Shown: piece by piece, positions 1 to 13,033 of the stretch
How the letters are laid out: each line of letters starts with the position of its first letter
Position numbering within the stretch: the first letter of the stretch is position 1
Assembly: GCA_006538405.1 (NCBI GenBank)
Contig: BJKQ01000045.1
Location: forward strand, 1-54,373
Direction: 5' to 3'
Origin: Hansfordia pulvinata
Taxonomy: Eukaryota > Ascomycota > Sordariomycetes > Xylariales
Length of the DNA: 54,373 bases
Made by a program: the position numbers and the translations under genes
The notes under the pieces: generated by a model
The model's input: only the letters and a program-made list of their open reading frames with translations
Database searches by the model: none
What the model was told of the DNA's origin: nothing

Positions 1-3000
1 ACTTATCAATAAGCTTTTAAGGTATATAATAAAAGATATATATTCATCTTTAAACTTAATCGTTAACACGTAATCTTTTAATTTAATCGCTTTTTATTCT
101 TTATTATATTTAATAAGCAAATCCATAAGTTTAAAGATGTGTAATGAAGATGATTAAAATAATAAAATATGAAAAGTAAATTCATAAGCTTTAAACCCTT
201 TGAATAAGTTCTTAAATTTTATTATAAGAGTTAAATCTTAAATTATTATAATTAATAAATAGCTTTTTAATGATATTAAATCTTTATTCTTTTTTAAATT
301 ATAGCTTTATTAAGCCCGAAGGTATGTAATAAGATTAACGATATATTAATTATAACGTTATTAAAGATATAAACTTTTTTTATTATAATTAAACTTTTCA
401 TTGATTTCGATATAAAAAATAAAAACTTATTATGAAAGTTAAAAAGTATAGTCCTTTTTTAGGTATTCTTTTCTAAAATAATAATGTATTAAAATAGAAT
501 ACATTTGCTTTTAAGGATATAAAATAAAAGCGAGATTTCGACTTTAATAATTAGTAGTATATTTATCTCTTATAAGTCGTTTAAAAACTCAAAAGCTTAA
601 AACTAGCCCTTTTAAACTTAAAACAGATTTATAAAATAGAATTTAGTGATCTTATGTTCTTAATAAACTTGTAATCGTTTAAACTTTTTATTTAACATGA
701 ATGAAATTTATTTATATGAAACTACACTACTTATTTTATAAATAGATTTTAGTTTAATTAAGTGACTTTACGTGTATGTCTTTTATTAAACATAATTTTA
801 AGTTTATATATCGTATATTAAATCAGGTTTTATAAGTATTTCATTATTTCTAAAAAATATATTTTAAAGTGTAATATTAAGCTTACTTATATCTTATAAA
901 GCTTAATTATATCACGTGTATAATAGACTCTTATTTTAATCCTTTTATAAAACTTCCGCCGTGATAATGTTTAAATGCTTTAAAGCCAATTTATTTTTAA
1001 AAACAGAATTAATGTAATATTTATATTAATAATCTTCACTTATAATCAATTACTTTGCATATTTTCAATTTAATAAAAGTGCTTAAGATTCTACTTATTT
1101 TAAAGTCGTAAGTTATTATATTAATATTTAAAAGTTATATATTTAAGTTAATAATTTAATTTAAATTAACTTTTATATAAATTAACTTACGGAGGCTTTA
1201 AATTAACGTTGATTATAAAGTTACAAAGTTATTCTTACTTGCTTAAACAACTTATAAGTTGATATTTAACTCGTAAATCATAATATTATACTTAATAAGA
1301 CATATAGTCATTTGATAAGTGCCTTTTATAATATAAATAAAAACTTATATTATATATAAGTGAAATAAGCTGGCCTTACTTAAGAATATAATTATAAGTT
1401 TTTAAATATGATATAAACTATATTTTACTCACTTTTATTTAAGATCATGTTTTTAAAATATATTCTTTATATAAGTAGCCTATATAACTTACGATTCTTC
1501 TTCATATTTTTTTATAAGCTAAGACTTAAGTTAAGTTTTAAATTATTTAAGATATACTAAGTCCTTATTTAATTTACTATTTCTATTGTTAAGAAAGAGT
1601 TATAATTCGTAAACATTATAAAGAACGAAATCTGCTTAATATGAGTAATAAACTATACTTTTATACTTATATTAAGTTTTATAAAAATATAATGAAAATG
1701 TTTAAGCATTAATTTTATATTGCGTAATAGTTATTTAATGTATCAATTAGCATTCTTATAAATAAAATAAGTAAGATATTAAGAGCTTAAGTAAACTATA
1801 TGTTTAATTAATGAAAAAAGAGTCTGTTTATAACGTTATGAGTTACATTGATTAAGATATTTTACACTGATAGAAACATTTTATTTATAATATATTTTTT
1901 ATTTAAACTTGAATTATATCTTAACTTTTTCAAACTTTAAATATATTTTAATCTTCATATTTATTTAAAAAGAATTTAAATCCTTATTTAATATAAGTAT
2001 ATAAGAAGAGTGAGATATATATATTAAAGGACCAGTAATAAGGTCCTCGAGTTATTATACGTGACTTTAACGCTCTTATTAAGTAACTTATATATTTAAT
2101 ATTGTTAACTTAAGAACAATTAAGGTATTGCTTCCAAATCTTCATACGTATTTAACGTATAATACGCTTATTATAAGTGATTCAAAGCTAAAATAGATTA
2201 ATGATAAGAAGATGAAGTGAGCTATATAACACTAATAAATTAAGTATATATATTACTATCTTTATTATTAAACTTGTTAAAGTATAAGTAATCTTTTAAC
2301 TTCTATAATAATTAATAATATTAACATAAACTTTATCTTTAATAAGAAAAGAAACCAATATAAATAATTTTATTTAACTTAATATTAATACGCTTATATA
2401 TATGATTAAGTATGAGAATTAAGACTTACTTCATTCATATAAAGCCATTTTCATTTAATGTTATATATTATCCTTCTTTATATTTTGAAAAAAAATCGAT
2501 TAAAGAATAAGAAAGTTCTCATTACATTAAAGCTTTTCAGTCCGTGCATAGACGTATAAAGAAGCTAAATCTACTTAAATAAGTTTCAACGTTGATTTAT
2601 ATTAGCTTAAATATATTTACTTTACTGATTTTATACATGTACTTTGAGGTATAACTTACGGTGAATTAGTAGAATCAATGATTTAAAATAACTTACGTCG
2701 GTTGCTTGTAAGCTAATTTAAGATTTATAATTAATAATATTAAACTTAAGTTATATAAAGCTTAATATAAATAAGATAATATTAATATTTAACTTACTTT
2801 AAATACTTATTATAAGTACTTATTTAATTAAAATATAATTTTCATATACGTAGTGTAAAACTATTATTTAAGTTTGATTTTTTTATAATAAATCTAAGTT
2901 TAAATAAATGTATTTATATTTATATATTAATGGTTTTTTAATTAAACTTTAAATATATTAATGATATATTAAGTAGTATTTTAAATAAGTTAACCGGGCT

Positions 3001-6000
3001 TAACTTAACTCTTACCGAGTAGATAATACTAACTAATAAATCATGACTTATTGCTTTATATATTTTAATAAGAATTTAATTATGAATTTAAAGGCATTAT
3101 CTATAGTAATTAAAAAAAAACCGTAAAACTAAAAACTATTTTATTCATACTTAAGATATAATGATTATAAAATCTCATTCTTAATAAATTTAAGGAAAAG
3201 AATTAAATATGATCATCATAAATTATTAAATTCCCTTAAAATCTAAAATAAAGTTATTTTATTCCTTACTTTATAAATTTAATATATTATAAATATTTAA
3301 TAGCTTAAAAGACTTATTCTCAAAGTGATATAAGTTTAAGTTTTCACGTATATATTATTTAAAACTTATAAAAGTACGTATTCAAACATTTTATATCATA
3401 GGTTTTAAATATAACAATGTTAATCTTAAGATACGTAAAATAATTGAATTTTAAACTTAGTATTCTTTTATTATTAAATAATTAACTAAGTTCAAATAAA
3501 TTGAAATATGAACCGAATAATAAAGAAAGTTAATAATATTCATAAAGAGTGATATATTATATTATTATAAATAAGTTATATATTGAAATCAATTGTAAAC
3601 ATAATATTTAACTTAAAAATAAAGTTGCAATCACTTATAAATGCCTCATGATAAACTTAAAGTAGAATATCAGACATATAAAGGTGTATTAAACTGCTAT
3701 TAATAAATTGAATTAATATAGGTAAGTTAATTGATATTTAATCAGTTTAAAAGCTAGTATTAAGCCTTAAAGCATACAATATAAATTTTAAAAGAGGTTT
3801 TAAGCTTATTAGGCCTACACTATTAGTCCTTTTAAATAAAATAACATTAATTCAAGGCGATTTACGTATTTTATCTTATAAACCACCCTTGCTTTAACTT
3901 ATTTCACTTATATTTAAAATAAAAGCTAAATATAAGTGAAATAAAGTTCTTATAATAAGTAGAAATAAACATATAATAGCGTATATAAGTTTATTTAATG
4001 TGAACTTATATTAGGTTTTATAATATATTAAATAAATAAGCTTTCTATAATAAGTATGATAAGTTTATTAATAAGCTTATACCACTCTGACTTAATTAAA
4101 ATATAATAATTGTTATTAATTAACCTATAAGAAATCTAAACTTTATTTAATTTCTCTTTTATATACTCAACTGTTCAAGCTTTTTTAATGATTATACATA
4201 CATTATTTTAAGTAATTTAATTTAAACTTATTGAAATTACTTACGTAACCGGTGTAAATATTTAATCTTATTAGTTTTAACTTACTTAGTCTTTTTACGT
4301 GAAATATATTTTAAATATAAAAAACCAAAAGCTTATAAACATAAGCTAGCGTATAAATAACTTAAATAAAGCTATATAAGTAATCTTAAATAAGTGAAAT
4401 AAGTAACTTATTTTATTTAAAGTAAATTCGGTAGTAAATTATATAAGCTTAAGGATAACGTATATAAGATACCTTTATTTAATAATATATCGACTTGATT
4501 AATAATAGTATATAACGATTTTTTACTCATTTTAAAGATTAAAATAATAATATAATGTATTATTTAAGTAATAACTACTTAATAAGAGTTTAAACTTTTA
4601 TTAACTTATAATATTGAAAAGAAATAAAATAAAAGGTTATTACCTATACATATATAAGAATAAAGCCGCTGAATAATTACTTATCTTTAAATATATAAAC
4701 CTTATAAAGTTTTTCTGCTTTATTATTGAATTTTCAACTTCAAATTATATGTTTATAAAAAAGTTATTATTAAATAAGATAAATGAGATTTCTTTAAAAA
4801 TATAAGATATATCAAGTCTTATAAAGAATATTAAGTAAAATAAAGATAAATAAATAAGCATTTTTAAGGCTAAAAACAGCTTATTCAAGGTAAATCAGCC
4901 GCTTTAAAATAGGACTGAAGTTTCTTTAAATATTTGATTTAACTTAAAACTTTCTATATAACTTAATACTTAAATTAAGATAAAAATTGATTTTAAACAC
5001 TTATTACTTTATATTTAAGTATTTCATACTCCTTATTTTATGACACTACTTTAAGCCATATTTAATAAATATGTTTAAGTTTAAAAATAAGTATAAAGTG
5101 CGTTTTATAATATATTATATAATAATATAATTTATATCGTTATATCTTAAAAATAAAAAGAACATTTCTTAATATAAATATTTATAATAACATTGTATAT
5201 TAAAATTCAATCTTATAATATAAAAGTATTCTTAAATATAAGATAAGAAAATATACTTTAATACTTATAATCACTGTTTAAAGATAATCATAATTTTAAA
5301 CAAGTAAAACTGAGTTCTTTCTACTTTAATAAAGTAATATAAAGATGTTTAAAGAGATTTTGTAATATAATACTTTAATAGCTTATAATATTTCCAGTTT
5401 TTATAAGTATAAACGTAATATACTTTAGTATTTCACGTGATTTCACTTATATACTTTATGATTATATGTTAATAATTAATAATGCTATTTTTAAATATAT
5501 TATTGTATTTTAAATATTCGTTAAAAGAGCTTTTATACTTTTAATCTTCTTTATGAATATAGCAATATATTTAAATTATAGGATTTGCTTTAAAGCATCT
5601 TGAAATGAATTATTTCCTATTATATTAAGTGAAGTATGTAATTTACATATTACCTTTATTAATATTACTTATATGTATACAATTTTATATTTTATATTAA
5701 AACATTGCAGTAATTTATTAAGCTCTATTAATAACTTAAGTCAACTCCTTAATAAGCAAATACATATGTATTATTATCAAAGCTTTGAATAAAAAAAAAT
5801 ATTTTTTTAAAGCACTTAATAGAACGTTTTTATATTTTTAATGTATTTAAGTTCTTTTTAAAGGCATCTTTTAACATGTAAGTTATAAATGAATATATAT
5901 ATATATATATATTTAATAAACTTCTATGAAATAAAAAGTTGTTTAATCTTAAAGTTATTTCCGTTTTATAATTTATATCTTTAAGTATTAATTTTGACTT

Positions 6001-6790
6001 CAAAATAAAGTAAAAATTTAATATATTACTTTTCGTATTTAATAAAGAAAAAAGTATTACATAATTATTATGTATAATTCACCTATATTGAACTTATTAA
6101 AATTGACGCGTAAAGCTCGTAGTCGGATATCCGCTTTTGATTTTTTATCGCCATTTTATTTAAGCTTACCCGAGATATATATATATATAATAAGTTAAAA
6201 CAAGTATAATATATAGTTTAAGCAGATACTTTATTTATTAAATGTTAAGCTTATAAGTATTAAATGAATTATTAAGAGCTTTAAAACTTTAATAATATAT
6301 TATAATAATAATAAATAGTATTTATAATACCTTTTAATATTAGTTTTAAATTATAAAGTAATAAGTAAAAATAAATAAATTAAGTATGAATTAAGTATTT
6401 AATTAATATAAACTTAATATAAATATATATATATTTAAAATAAAAAGCTACCCGGAGTAATAAAAAAAGTTGAAAGAATTTTATATTATTATAATAAGAT
6501 AAAATAGAAAATAAATGTAATAACTATTACGTACTTCTGATATTTACTAAAAGTTATATATCGTCATAATATTTATTATTATTATAAAATAAGATATCTC
6601 TTAATAATATCTTATTTAATAGCTTTAAACGTTTTTAATATTATTATAAATTATAAATAAGTTTAAATTATCTAATTAATAAAATTATGACTTATTAATA
6701 CTTATAATAAAATAATAGAATATAAAGATATAAGCTGACTATAGACCTTAAAAGGATCATAAACGTAAGCTTAATTATAAGCGAGTGTTA
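1..6790. repeat. AT-rich isochore, RIP-like, no genes
   Basis: This block is composed almost entirely of A and T, with TTAA, TATA and CTTATAA strings dominating. No reading frame of useful length survives on either strand. The remaining C is mostly in CT, CC or CG and seldom in CA, which is what C-to-T mutation at CpA on both strands leaves behind. Composition changes sharply near 6780-6800, where G+C-rich sequence begins. Known biology: RIP in Pezizomycotina turns duplicated DNA into such blocks, common at centromeres and subtelomeres. I infer old transposon copies that can no longer be recognised. A mitochondrial insertion is less likely because no mitochondrial gene is recognisable. Confidence 0.85.
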
Positions 6791-6979
6791 ACTCATTTAT
6801 TAAAACGGCTGCACGGTTAAGGACTAAGGCGGGGTAGCCATCGAGGACACATATAAAGAGATGGACGGGTAGATCGTCACGGCTGTAAGATGCGTATACG
6901 TAAAAGCAAGTATACCTTCAGTGTCGGGCTTATAACATACCTACGGGTTGTTAAGGCAGCTAGGCCACCATTATGTATA

Positions 6980-7416
6980 GGACTATAAACACGGGCGTGA
7001 CCAGGATCGGGAACAGCTGCGCGGGCCTATGCGTGGTCCTAACCATTAATCCACTCGTAGCGAGGTTCGATCGAGTCGTGTGCGCGGTCTGATTCATATA
7101 CTGCGTTAAGCGCGAGGAGATGTGCAGGATCAACATGTCGAAAATGCCCTGGAACAAGCTAGAGGAGGAGCAGTCGGTCTGCGCCTCCCTCCTAACTTAC
7201 TGCCCGGGTTGCACTAAGAACCGGACCATGCTCGAGGAGGTGTATATGGACATCGCATTGCCCGTGCGTAACAACATAGTCGAGAAGACGGACGCCTTTA
7301 TATGTTATAGTAAGCTTCGGAAAGAGAGCTTATATAAGCAGAAGAGCACCTTTATATGCAGAAACTCGCCGCTGTCCTCGTACACGATAAGCGCCATGGA
7401 GTTCGCATGGAGATAG
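6980..7416 (+). pseudogene. decayed unknown coding segment 1
   Basis: One plus-strand frame stays open from about 6980 to 7413 apart from a TGA at 7090-7092. The only strong ATG is at 7120. Codons such as AAC, AAG, GAG and ATC are preferred, which contrasts with the AT-rich DNA just upstream. Cysteine pairs are visible, including a CPGC motif about 30 codons after the ATG. No family is recognised. The frame then shifts and coding-like sequence continues in another frame to about 7600, where a TAG interrupts VED-x-VES. I read this as the 5' part of an inactivated gene or element spanning roughly 6.98-9.48 kb. Confidence 0.4.
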
Positions 7417-7759
7417 CTGTGAACAGGCACGTGGGTACTTATAAGGTCATCTCCAAGATCTCAGCCAAGCCCGCGACCAGGAACCGCTTCGCGCGCAGGG
7501 AGTTGGTCGAGGACTAGGTCGAATCCCCGCCCACCGTCGAGAAAGAGAAGGCGCTTGCGATCGTACTAAAGGCCGACACCCCGACACAGACATCGATAAG
7601 CACATAAACACGTAAATCGATAAGCACACGTACGAGCGCATGCCTAGATTAGGTACACGAACACGCACGCGAGCACGTCCGACACACTGCTCAAGTATAT
7701 GTCTAGGAACAACATCAGCGACTGGAGCTGAGTGACAATCCGGTACGGGAAGTAGTTTA

Positions 7760-8133
7760 TTCCCATATTCTCCAGCCAAGAACGCCGGCCCGAACGTCGA
7801 GGTGGATGAGAACTGCAGCTTTGTCCCGACGTACTGCATGGGCTGCTACACAAGGCTGTCCACGAGCACTATAAGCCGTGTAGACATGGCCGTGCACAGG
7901 GATATGATCACCTCCACAGCCGTGTACAGGTACTACGACGAGGTGACGGAAGAGAAGACGTGAGCGCCACTAGACGAGACCGTCACCGTGCGCTTCAATA
8001 TGTGCTGGATCAGGGACTCGAAGCTGCACGTGTCGGCGGAGATGAACTTCGAGAGCGATGGGAACGGAGCCGCCATGACGTATAGACCCGCGGGGCTAAC
8101 TGAAACTTCAACATCCTCGTGTAAACGGCTGTA
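7760..8133 (+). pseudogene. decayed unknown coding segment 2
   Basis: In the frame of position 7781, about 115 codons read as a plausible protein. It contains a CMGC motif and an ordered beta-like stretch around 7973-8090 (starts DETVTVRFNMCW). It is interrupted once, by TGA at 7961-7963, a change expected from CGA. G and C are favoured at third codon positions. It follows segment 1 after a frame shift near 7770, which suggests small insertions or deletions as well as point mutation. The protein family is not recognised. Confidence 0.4.
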
Positions 8134-8394
8134 AGCACCATAGCTTCTCGACGGCGGTCTCGAAAACCGCCACGTCTCGGGCACTTACCCTACAAGTATG
8201 CGCGCATCTGTTTATAGTCTAGGTCACGAACGTAATCGTAAACTAGAAAATGAACACGCACACGAACGTGGATGCGGATATGACCGGGATATAATGCAAT
8301 AACACGAAGCTGAGCCTGAACACACGCGAGATCGCGGTTATATACTGCCAGGCGTGCAATGACGTGTTTGTGATGCACTTATGGTGGCCGGCGG

Positions 8395-9027
8395 GTGCAG
8401 TATTATAGTGTGCTTTGGTCTATGAGCCCAGGCTTCTACAGGCTCTGCGGGATGAAGTCGTCCATGGATGCGCGGTCGGCTGTGGATGTATTCAAGTACG
8501 TCTTGAACCCTAAACATGATATCGTAAGCGTCAGGGACTCTTACGTATACAAGGGGATAATTCAAACAAGGACCACAATGAAGGACGTGCATCCCGATCT
8601 CGACATGAGATTCGACACGAACAAGGCGTCATTCACGATCGCTTCCCCGGACACGGTTAAAGCGACGTTTGGCTTCGCGACCATCGTGCCTGGAAAGGCT
8701 GACCTGGACTCTGTCGCTGAGCGCAACCTTAATAAGTTTATCTTCGGCGTCGAGATCTACATTGTAACTGAGAGCGATGTCTTCCCTCCCGTGCGGACCC
8801 AAATTCGGTTAGAAATAACCCTCTCGGTGGTCCAGGCGAGATGGCCAAGTTCGCTGAACCGACATGATCGAGATATTCGACCTGCCCAGGGTTTCGCCCG
8901 CGAGGTGAACGTCCGAGCACGCACGCGAAGCCGACTGGGTTCCAATAGCACGTACAGCGACGGCAACATCCGTAACGGGCCTAGGAATAGACAAGAACGG
9001 GGCAGGAAGTTATTCGTAGGATTATGA
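8395..9027 (+). pseudogene. longest surviving frame of the 7-9.5 kb relic
   Basis: This 210-codon frame is the longest open stretch in the relic. It has no ATG at its 5' end; the first in-frame ATG is at 8422. The part from about 8430 to 8830 reads like protein, with acidic and beta-rich sequence such as FIFGVEIYIV. The last third is rich in Arg and is probably out of frame. It has the same codon style as the segments on either side and lies in the frame used again at 9088-9476. I recognise no family. It could be part of a viral-type or transposon-borne gene, but nothing in the sequence decides that. Confidence 0.35.
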
Positions 9028-9087
9028 CCTGCGACAAGTTCATATACGGAGTCGTGGGCACGGATAATAACATAATCGGGACTGAAC

Positions 9088-9476
9088 GTACTGTCAAACG
9101 TGATGATCGGCCTCGAGTATAGCAGAGACACGCCTAACATCGGGTCCATTATGAGAACCGTGACCGTGAACGAGATCTGCGCCAACCACCCGACCCAGGA
9201 CAAGGACTATATCTAATACAGTACCACGACCACCTCTAGGAAAAGGATGATAACGACGAGCACGAACATGCACCCGAACGAAAACTCGAACTACGAGCTG
9301 GCCAACTGTCCGGACATGACCATATAAACGGACTGAATCAGGCACGTCTACATAGATAAGATGAGCCCCTTCAATAAACATGACCCTATGCTCGAAAGGC
9401 TGAAGGAGATCGTTCTGTCCAGGTGCGTCATTGATGTCTCGAAGGTAACCCTAAGCACGAGTGCATGGACGCGATA
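9088..9476 (+). pseudogene. decayed unknown coding segment 4
   Basis: About 130 codons in one frame are interrupted only by TAA at 9214-9216, TAA at 9325-9327 and TGA at 9334-9336. All three are one C-to-T step from CAA or CGA. Between the stops the sequence reads like protein, for example GSIMRTVTVNEI and MLERLKEIVLSR. It lies downstream of the 8395-9027 frame in the same phase. A short hydrophobic stretch follows near 9510-9590 in another frame. Family unknown. Confidence 0.4.
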
Positions 9477-9479
9477 ACA

Positions 9480-10440
9480 TCCGCAGGATCTCGGACCCGA
9501 GCACGTACACGGATATCTTCAGTGTGATAATGATTATGGCGTACTCGACCTTATTAAGTGTATGTGTGTGGGCATTTCCCTTTATATAGACGGGATCCTG
9601 CCGTTATTCGCGTCCATTATCCCGTATTTACCGTTTGCTTGTTTAAGATCCCTGCCTCTGTTTTCATACTGAGCCAGGTTATATCTATTTATGCGGCTAA
9701 TCACATACATGCGCTCGAAGAAAGCTGAGCCGATAACCACGCGCGAGATATTGAACGACCCCATGTACGTGTTTGTCAGATAGGGGACCGGCTATCTTCT
9801 CTCAGCGCCAACACAGGTCACATCCATGTCCAAAGGCAGCACATTAAGCATATCGTCGGGATCCAGCAGCAGTTGCTTTCCTATCTTGAAGCAAGCACTT
9901 TAACTTGCTAAAATGGGCTGTAATCTGCGAGATACCTCAAAGCACTATTAACGATTCTTTCGATCTGTCCCTGCTAGGGTCTCTAAGCAGAATATATTGC
10001 TTGTTTAACGGAAATCAAGACTAGTGAAACCCCGCGTCCACGGGTGTCGGCGAGGAATGCATCTGGATTAGCTTAAAAAGACCAGATACACACCTACGTA
10101 AGGTAGTTCGTTAATACTAACCGATGGTGTCTTGAAGACCATATATGTTTACGCAGCCCTATAAAGGGAGCATAAGCGTGGCAAGGATACCGTGTACCTC
10201 GGGCTGAAGCTGGTCCCTATGCTTTATAAAGTCTCTACCTTTTGAGCTCTTTAGCCTCTTCCTAAAGAGCTTCGCGATCCCCTGTTTTCCTGTTATCGCG
10301 ATTATTGTATTTCCTGCGGAGGTTGTCGTCGGGATAAATGGGCTAAAAGGGATGGACTGCCATCAGGTGGCATAAGCAGACCTGCCGCCGCTGGTGCCCA
10401 GCGCCCGAGGTCCAGCGCACGAGGTCTGGCGTTTGAAAGT
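9480..10440. other. no gene seen
   Basis: Stops are frequent in all frames and no fragment is recognisable. A short direct repeat, CAGCGCCCGAGGTC followed by CAGCGCACGAGGTC, lies at about 10398-10425. Base composition is intermediate between the AT-rich block and the downstream DNA. Confidence 0.5.
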
Positions 10441-10443
10441 CGA

Positions 10444-10914
10444 ATGCAGTATAATCAAAGATGTCTCAAGCTGGTAGGAAAGCTGTTGGCCGTGGGAGAG
10501 GCAGCGACACGAGGCACCTCGAGGGAGGACCCATTGGGACAGGACAAGATGGAAGAAGCCGGGCTGGCTCCCACGGTAAAAAGTGAGCAGAAGTTGCGAG
10601 ACAGGGCGTTGGCTAGTCCTGGTGATCGAAAGCCTCCTCGAGTGAAAGCCGGAGATTCAGGCAGCTGGTTTAATAAGTGGAACGACTTCGTCTTTACGCC
10701 GGACTACAAGACAGGAATGTTCCTGGTCTCGCCTCTCCCCCCTTTGCCGCTCCTCGACCTCCCGGACCCAGGTCTATATGTACAGCTTTCTGCCATCCCC
10801 GGCCGCCAGCAAGCAGTGCCACAGCCATCTATCTCCACGACCCCGTCGACGGGCAAGTCTTCCCCAATCGGAACGGTTCATCCAAAGAACAGGGTGCTTA
10901 CATCATATATTTAG
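10444..10914 (+). CDS. hypothetical protein with GDSGSW motif, probably a fragment
   Basis: This ATG-started frame encodes 156 residues. Residues 70-75 read GDSGSW, the signature around the nucleophilic serine of chymotrypsin-like peptidases; fungal genomes also carry large hypothetical proteins with a GDSGSW core. No histidine/aspartate part of a triad is visible upstream, and the C-terminal half is Pro/Ser rich and may be out of frame, since a second frame (10677-10979) is open across it. I therefore treat it as a likely relic of a peptidase-like domain rather than a working enzyme. A chance match is quite possible. Confidence 0.3.
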   Translation: MQYNQRCLKLVGKLLAVGEAATRGTSREDPLGQDKMEEAGLAPTVKSEQKLRDRALASPGDRKPPRVKAGDSGSWFNKWNDFVFTPDYKTGMFLVSPLPPLPLLDLPDPGLYVQLSAIPGRQQAVPQPSISTTPSTGKSSPIGTVHPKNRVLTSYI

Positions 10915-11101
10915 CTTACCGCTGGTTTAAATGCTCCGTGAACAAGAGCATTCGCCAAGAGCGACGCTCTAGCTGCTAGTGAATCTTGAAAGGGAAGGAT
11001 ATTGGGACTGAATAACTTATGTTCAATTAAAGGGAGCGAGTCTCTCTTGTCCGGAGCTGGGATCACGTAGCAGGGCGGGTTGACTTCAAAGGCGGGGGCT
11101 G

Positions 11102-11242
11102 GACCGGTCGTAAGTGAGACTAGAAAGGGATGGAAAGGAATAAAGACATAGGTAGTTAGGAAAGAGAGCCTCGCTCCAGTTGGCCCGGCTTAAAACCTGA
11201 AAACCGAACCCGCTGGGAAGCGCATCGAGTGCGGTTGCCGCC
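11102..11242. repeat. dispersed repeat, intact copy
   Basis: The left half (11102-11175), with GGAAAGGAATAAAGACAT and AAAGAGAGCCTCG, recurs at 13895-13977. The right half (11177-11242), starting CAGTTGGCCCGG, recurs at 14576-14641 with about seven mismatches in 66 bases. The halves are contiguous here but about 600 bp apart at the second locus. The minus-strand frame across this region looks like a shadow. Confidence 0.75.
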
Positions 11243-11834
11243 ACACAGCGGATTCTAGAAGTACTCGCCCATGACGACGCCCGTGCTGCCGGACAGCTCG
11301 ATGGCGCGGTCGAGCTTGTCCTCGTCGAGGAACCTGGGCCGTAGTCGTAGCAGGGCCAGTGCCAGACCCCAGAACGAGGCGTGCTCTGTTTACAGATGGT
11401 CTGCTCAGGCACTTCAATGCAGCATCTTCGACGTCCCCGCCAAGTAGAAAACGACCCAGCCCAGGCCTCGTCGCCGGCAGCCTGGTCGTCGTCCGCTGCC
11501 GCTGCCGTGGACATTATCCCAGCCGCGCCGCCGGACAGCAACGGCGGCGGGGGGTTCTTCTTCATTAACGTGTTGCCTATACTAAGTAGGTCATACTAGC
11601 TAAGTTAAGGGACGAGTGTATAAGGGATCATTAAGGTTGCTAATAAAGGCAAGACTCACATCGCAATCGCTCACGGCCGCCATCGGACGTGACCAGAGAG
11701 ACAGAAGACGACGGCATCTTGCGCGAGAAAGAGACACAGATAAGCTCCTTGTCTGATGAGACGATACCCACACGTCCGTGCCACATTGTCCGTCGATAGC
11801 AGGCTTTGCTTAGAAATGCATTCTCAACGTTCCA

Positions 11835-11941
11835 GGTTGAAGCGCATGCAATGGTTCTCGAACACCAGGCGGGCCGCCGGGTTTCCCTCGTAGCCGGTCT
11901 GGAAGCCGGCACCGGCACCGGCGCCGTACGGGTCGAAGCCT
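11835..11941 (-). pseudogene. gene fragment, family unknown
   Basis: The minus strand reads about 35 codons of protein-like sequence: a Gly/Ala-rich start (DPYGAGAGAGFQ), then GYEGNPAARLVFENHCMRF, ending in a TGA. No start or neighbouring exon can be joined to it. It lies 400 bp from the amidase-like fragment on the same strand but is not clearly part of the same gene. I do not recognise the family. Confidence 0.3.
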
Positions 11942-12355
11942 TAATGTGTCCTGATACTCTTTGACTGTGAGCTCTATTCGACTGCACTCCTCGGCCGAGT
12001 ACTTATATACCGCCTTGTCCTGGCTATTAACGGAAACGCGAGTGGTCGCTCTGTGCCCTCGGACGCCAGGACCTGCGGCGCCAGCCGGCCCTTGCCCATC
12101 AGCTGCCTGATGTGGTCCCAGTGCCCGCGCTCCTCGCGCATCCGACTCGTCAGCTGACATGGAGATGATGGAGATGGACGCAATGACGATGAATAATGCT
12201 CTCGCGCACGGCGCGCCCCGCGTCGGCACAGCCCGCGCACCACACCGAGGCGCACGTGTGGTCCTCGTTACCGGCTCGTGCGCGCTGCTTGGCCGCGCGT
12301 TAGGCTTCGCGGGCGTATTCATCGGTGTTGTTGCGCCTCTGTTAAGCTCGTCATA

Positions 12356-12450
12356 CGCTGGGGTGATCCGCCCCACGGGCAGGGACAGCGCCGGGTGGCC
12401 CGTGACGTCGAAGACGGCCGTGTTGGATGTCAGGCCCAGAGCCAGCCGAG
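12356..12450 (-). pseudogene. amidase-signature C-terminal fragment
   Basis: The minus strand of 12359-12442 encodes a short stretch containing SNTAVFDVTGHPALSLPVG. This matches the late conserved segment of amidase-signature enzymes, where N-T-A-x-F-x-x-T-G-H-P-A-L-S-x-P precedes the C-terminus. The catalytic Lys/Ser/Ser core is not found within the window's nearby frames, so this is only a remnant. Sequence before and after it is in shifted frames. Family assignment rests on this one motif. Confidence 0.55.
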
Positions 12451-12988
12451 GAACTCGAGGAAGGCAAATACGAAGAAGACGCGGTTGCGAAGGCCTCGGC
12501 GCCAGAGGAGGTGCCGTAGGCGATGGTGGAGGCGTGTGCGGCGGGCTTAGGGGCGGGCATGAGCGTGCCGTCGGTCGGCGAGAGCCGGTTCGGGTGGCTG
12601 ATAAGGATGCCCGGGCCTAGCAAGCCGTGGCCGTCGAGAACTTGGCAGAATATGGCATCCTGGTCGCTATTTAGAGCCTCGCGCCGCCATTCGGGAATCT
12701 GGCCGCACCGGTCGATGCGCTGCGGGAAGCTGCGGGGAACACCTCGCTGTCGCCCACGCGGTGGAAGGACTCGCCCCTTGCGCCCAGAATCTCCTAGAAC
12801 TCGTCGGAAGAGGAAGAGGAGATTGACTACGGGTACTGGCCCTTGTGGCGACGGGTCGAGGTGAGGCTGCTAGGGCTGTGGACGCGAGGCCCAATCTTGA
12901 TGCTAACAACCCACGATCGGTGGCTGCTGATGTCCAGAGTGTGCCAACAGCATGCCTGGGCATTGTCATCTTCCACATGATTGTTCTG

Positions 12989-13033
12989 CCCGCCATGCTT
13001 ATTGTTGCGAGGACCGTGGTTGAGGCTGCAGCG
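12989..13033. repeat. 45-bp repeat, copy 1
   Basis: It begins CCCGCCATGCTTATT and continues through GACCGTGGTTGAGGCTG. A second copy with a few mismatches lies at 13516-13560. It is one sign that the 11-14.6 kb stretch was built from duplicated pieces. Confidence 0.6.

Noticed and set aside
1..6790. Mitochondrial DNA insertion
   Set aside because: No mitochondrial gene fragments, tRNAs or intron endonucleases are recognisable, and the composition fits RIP.
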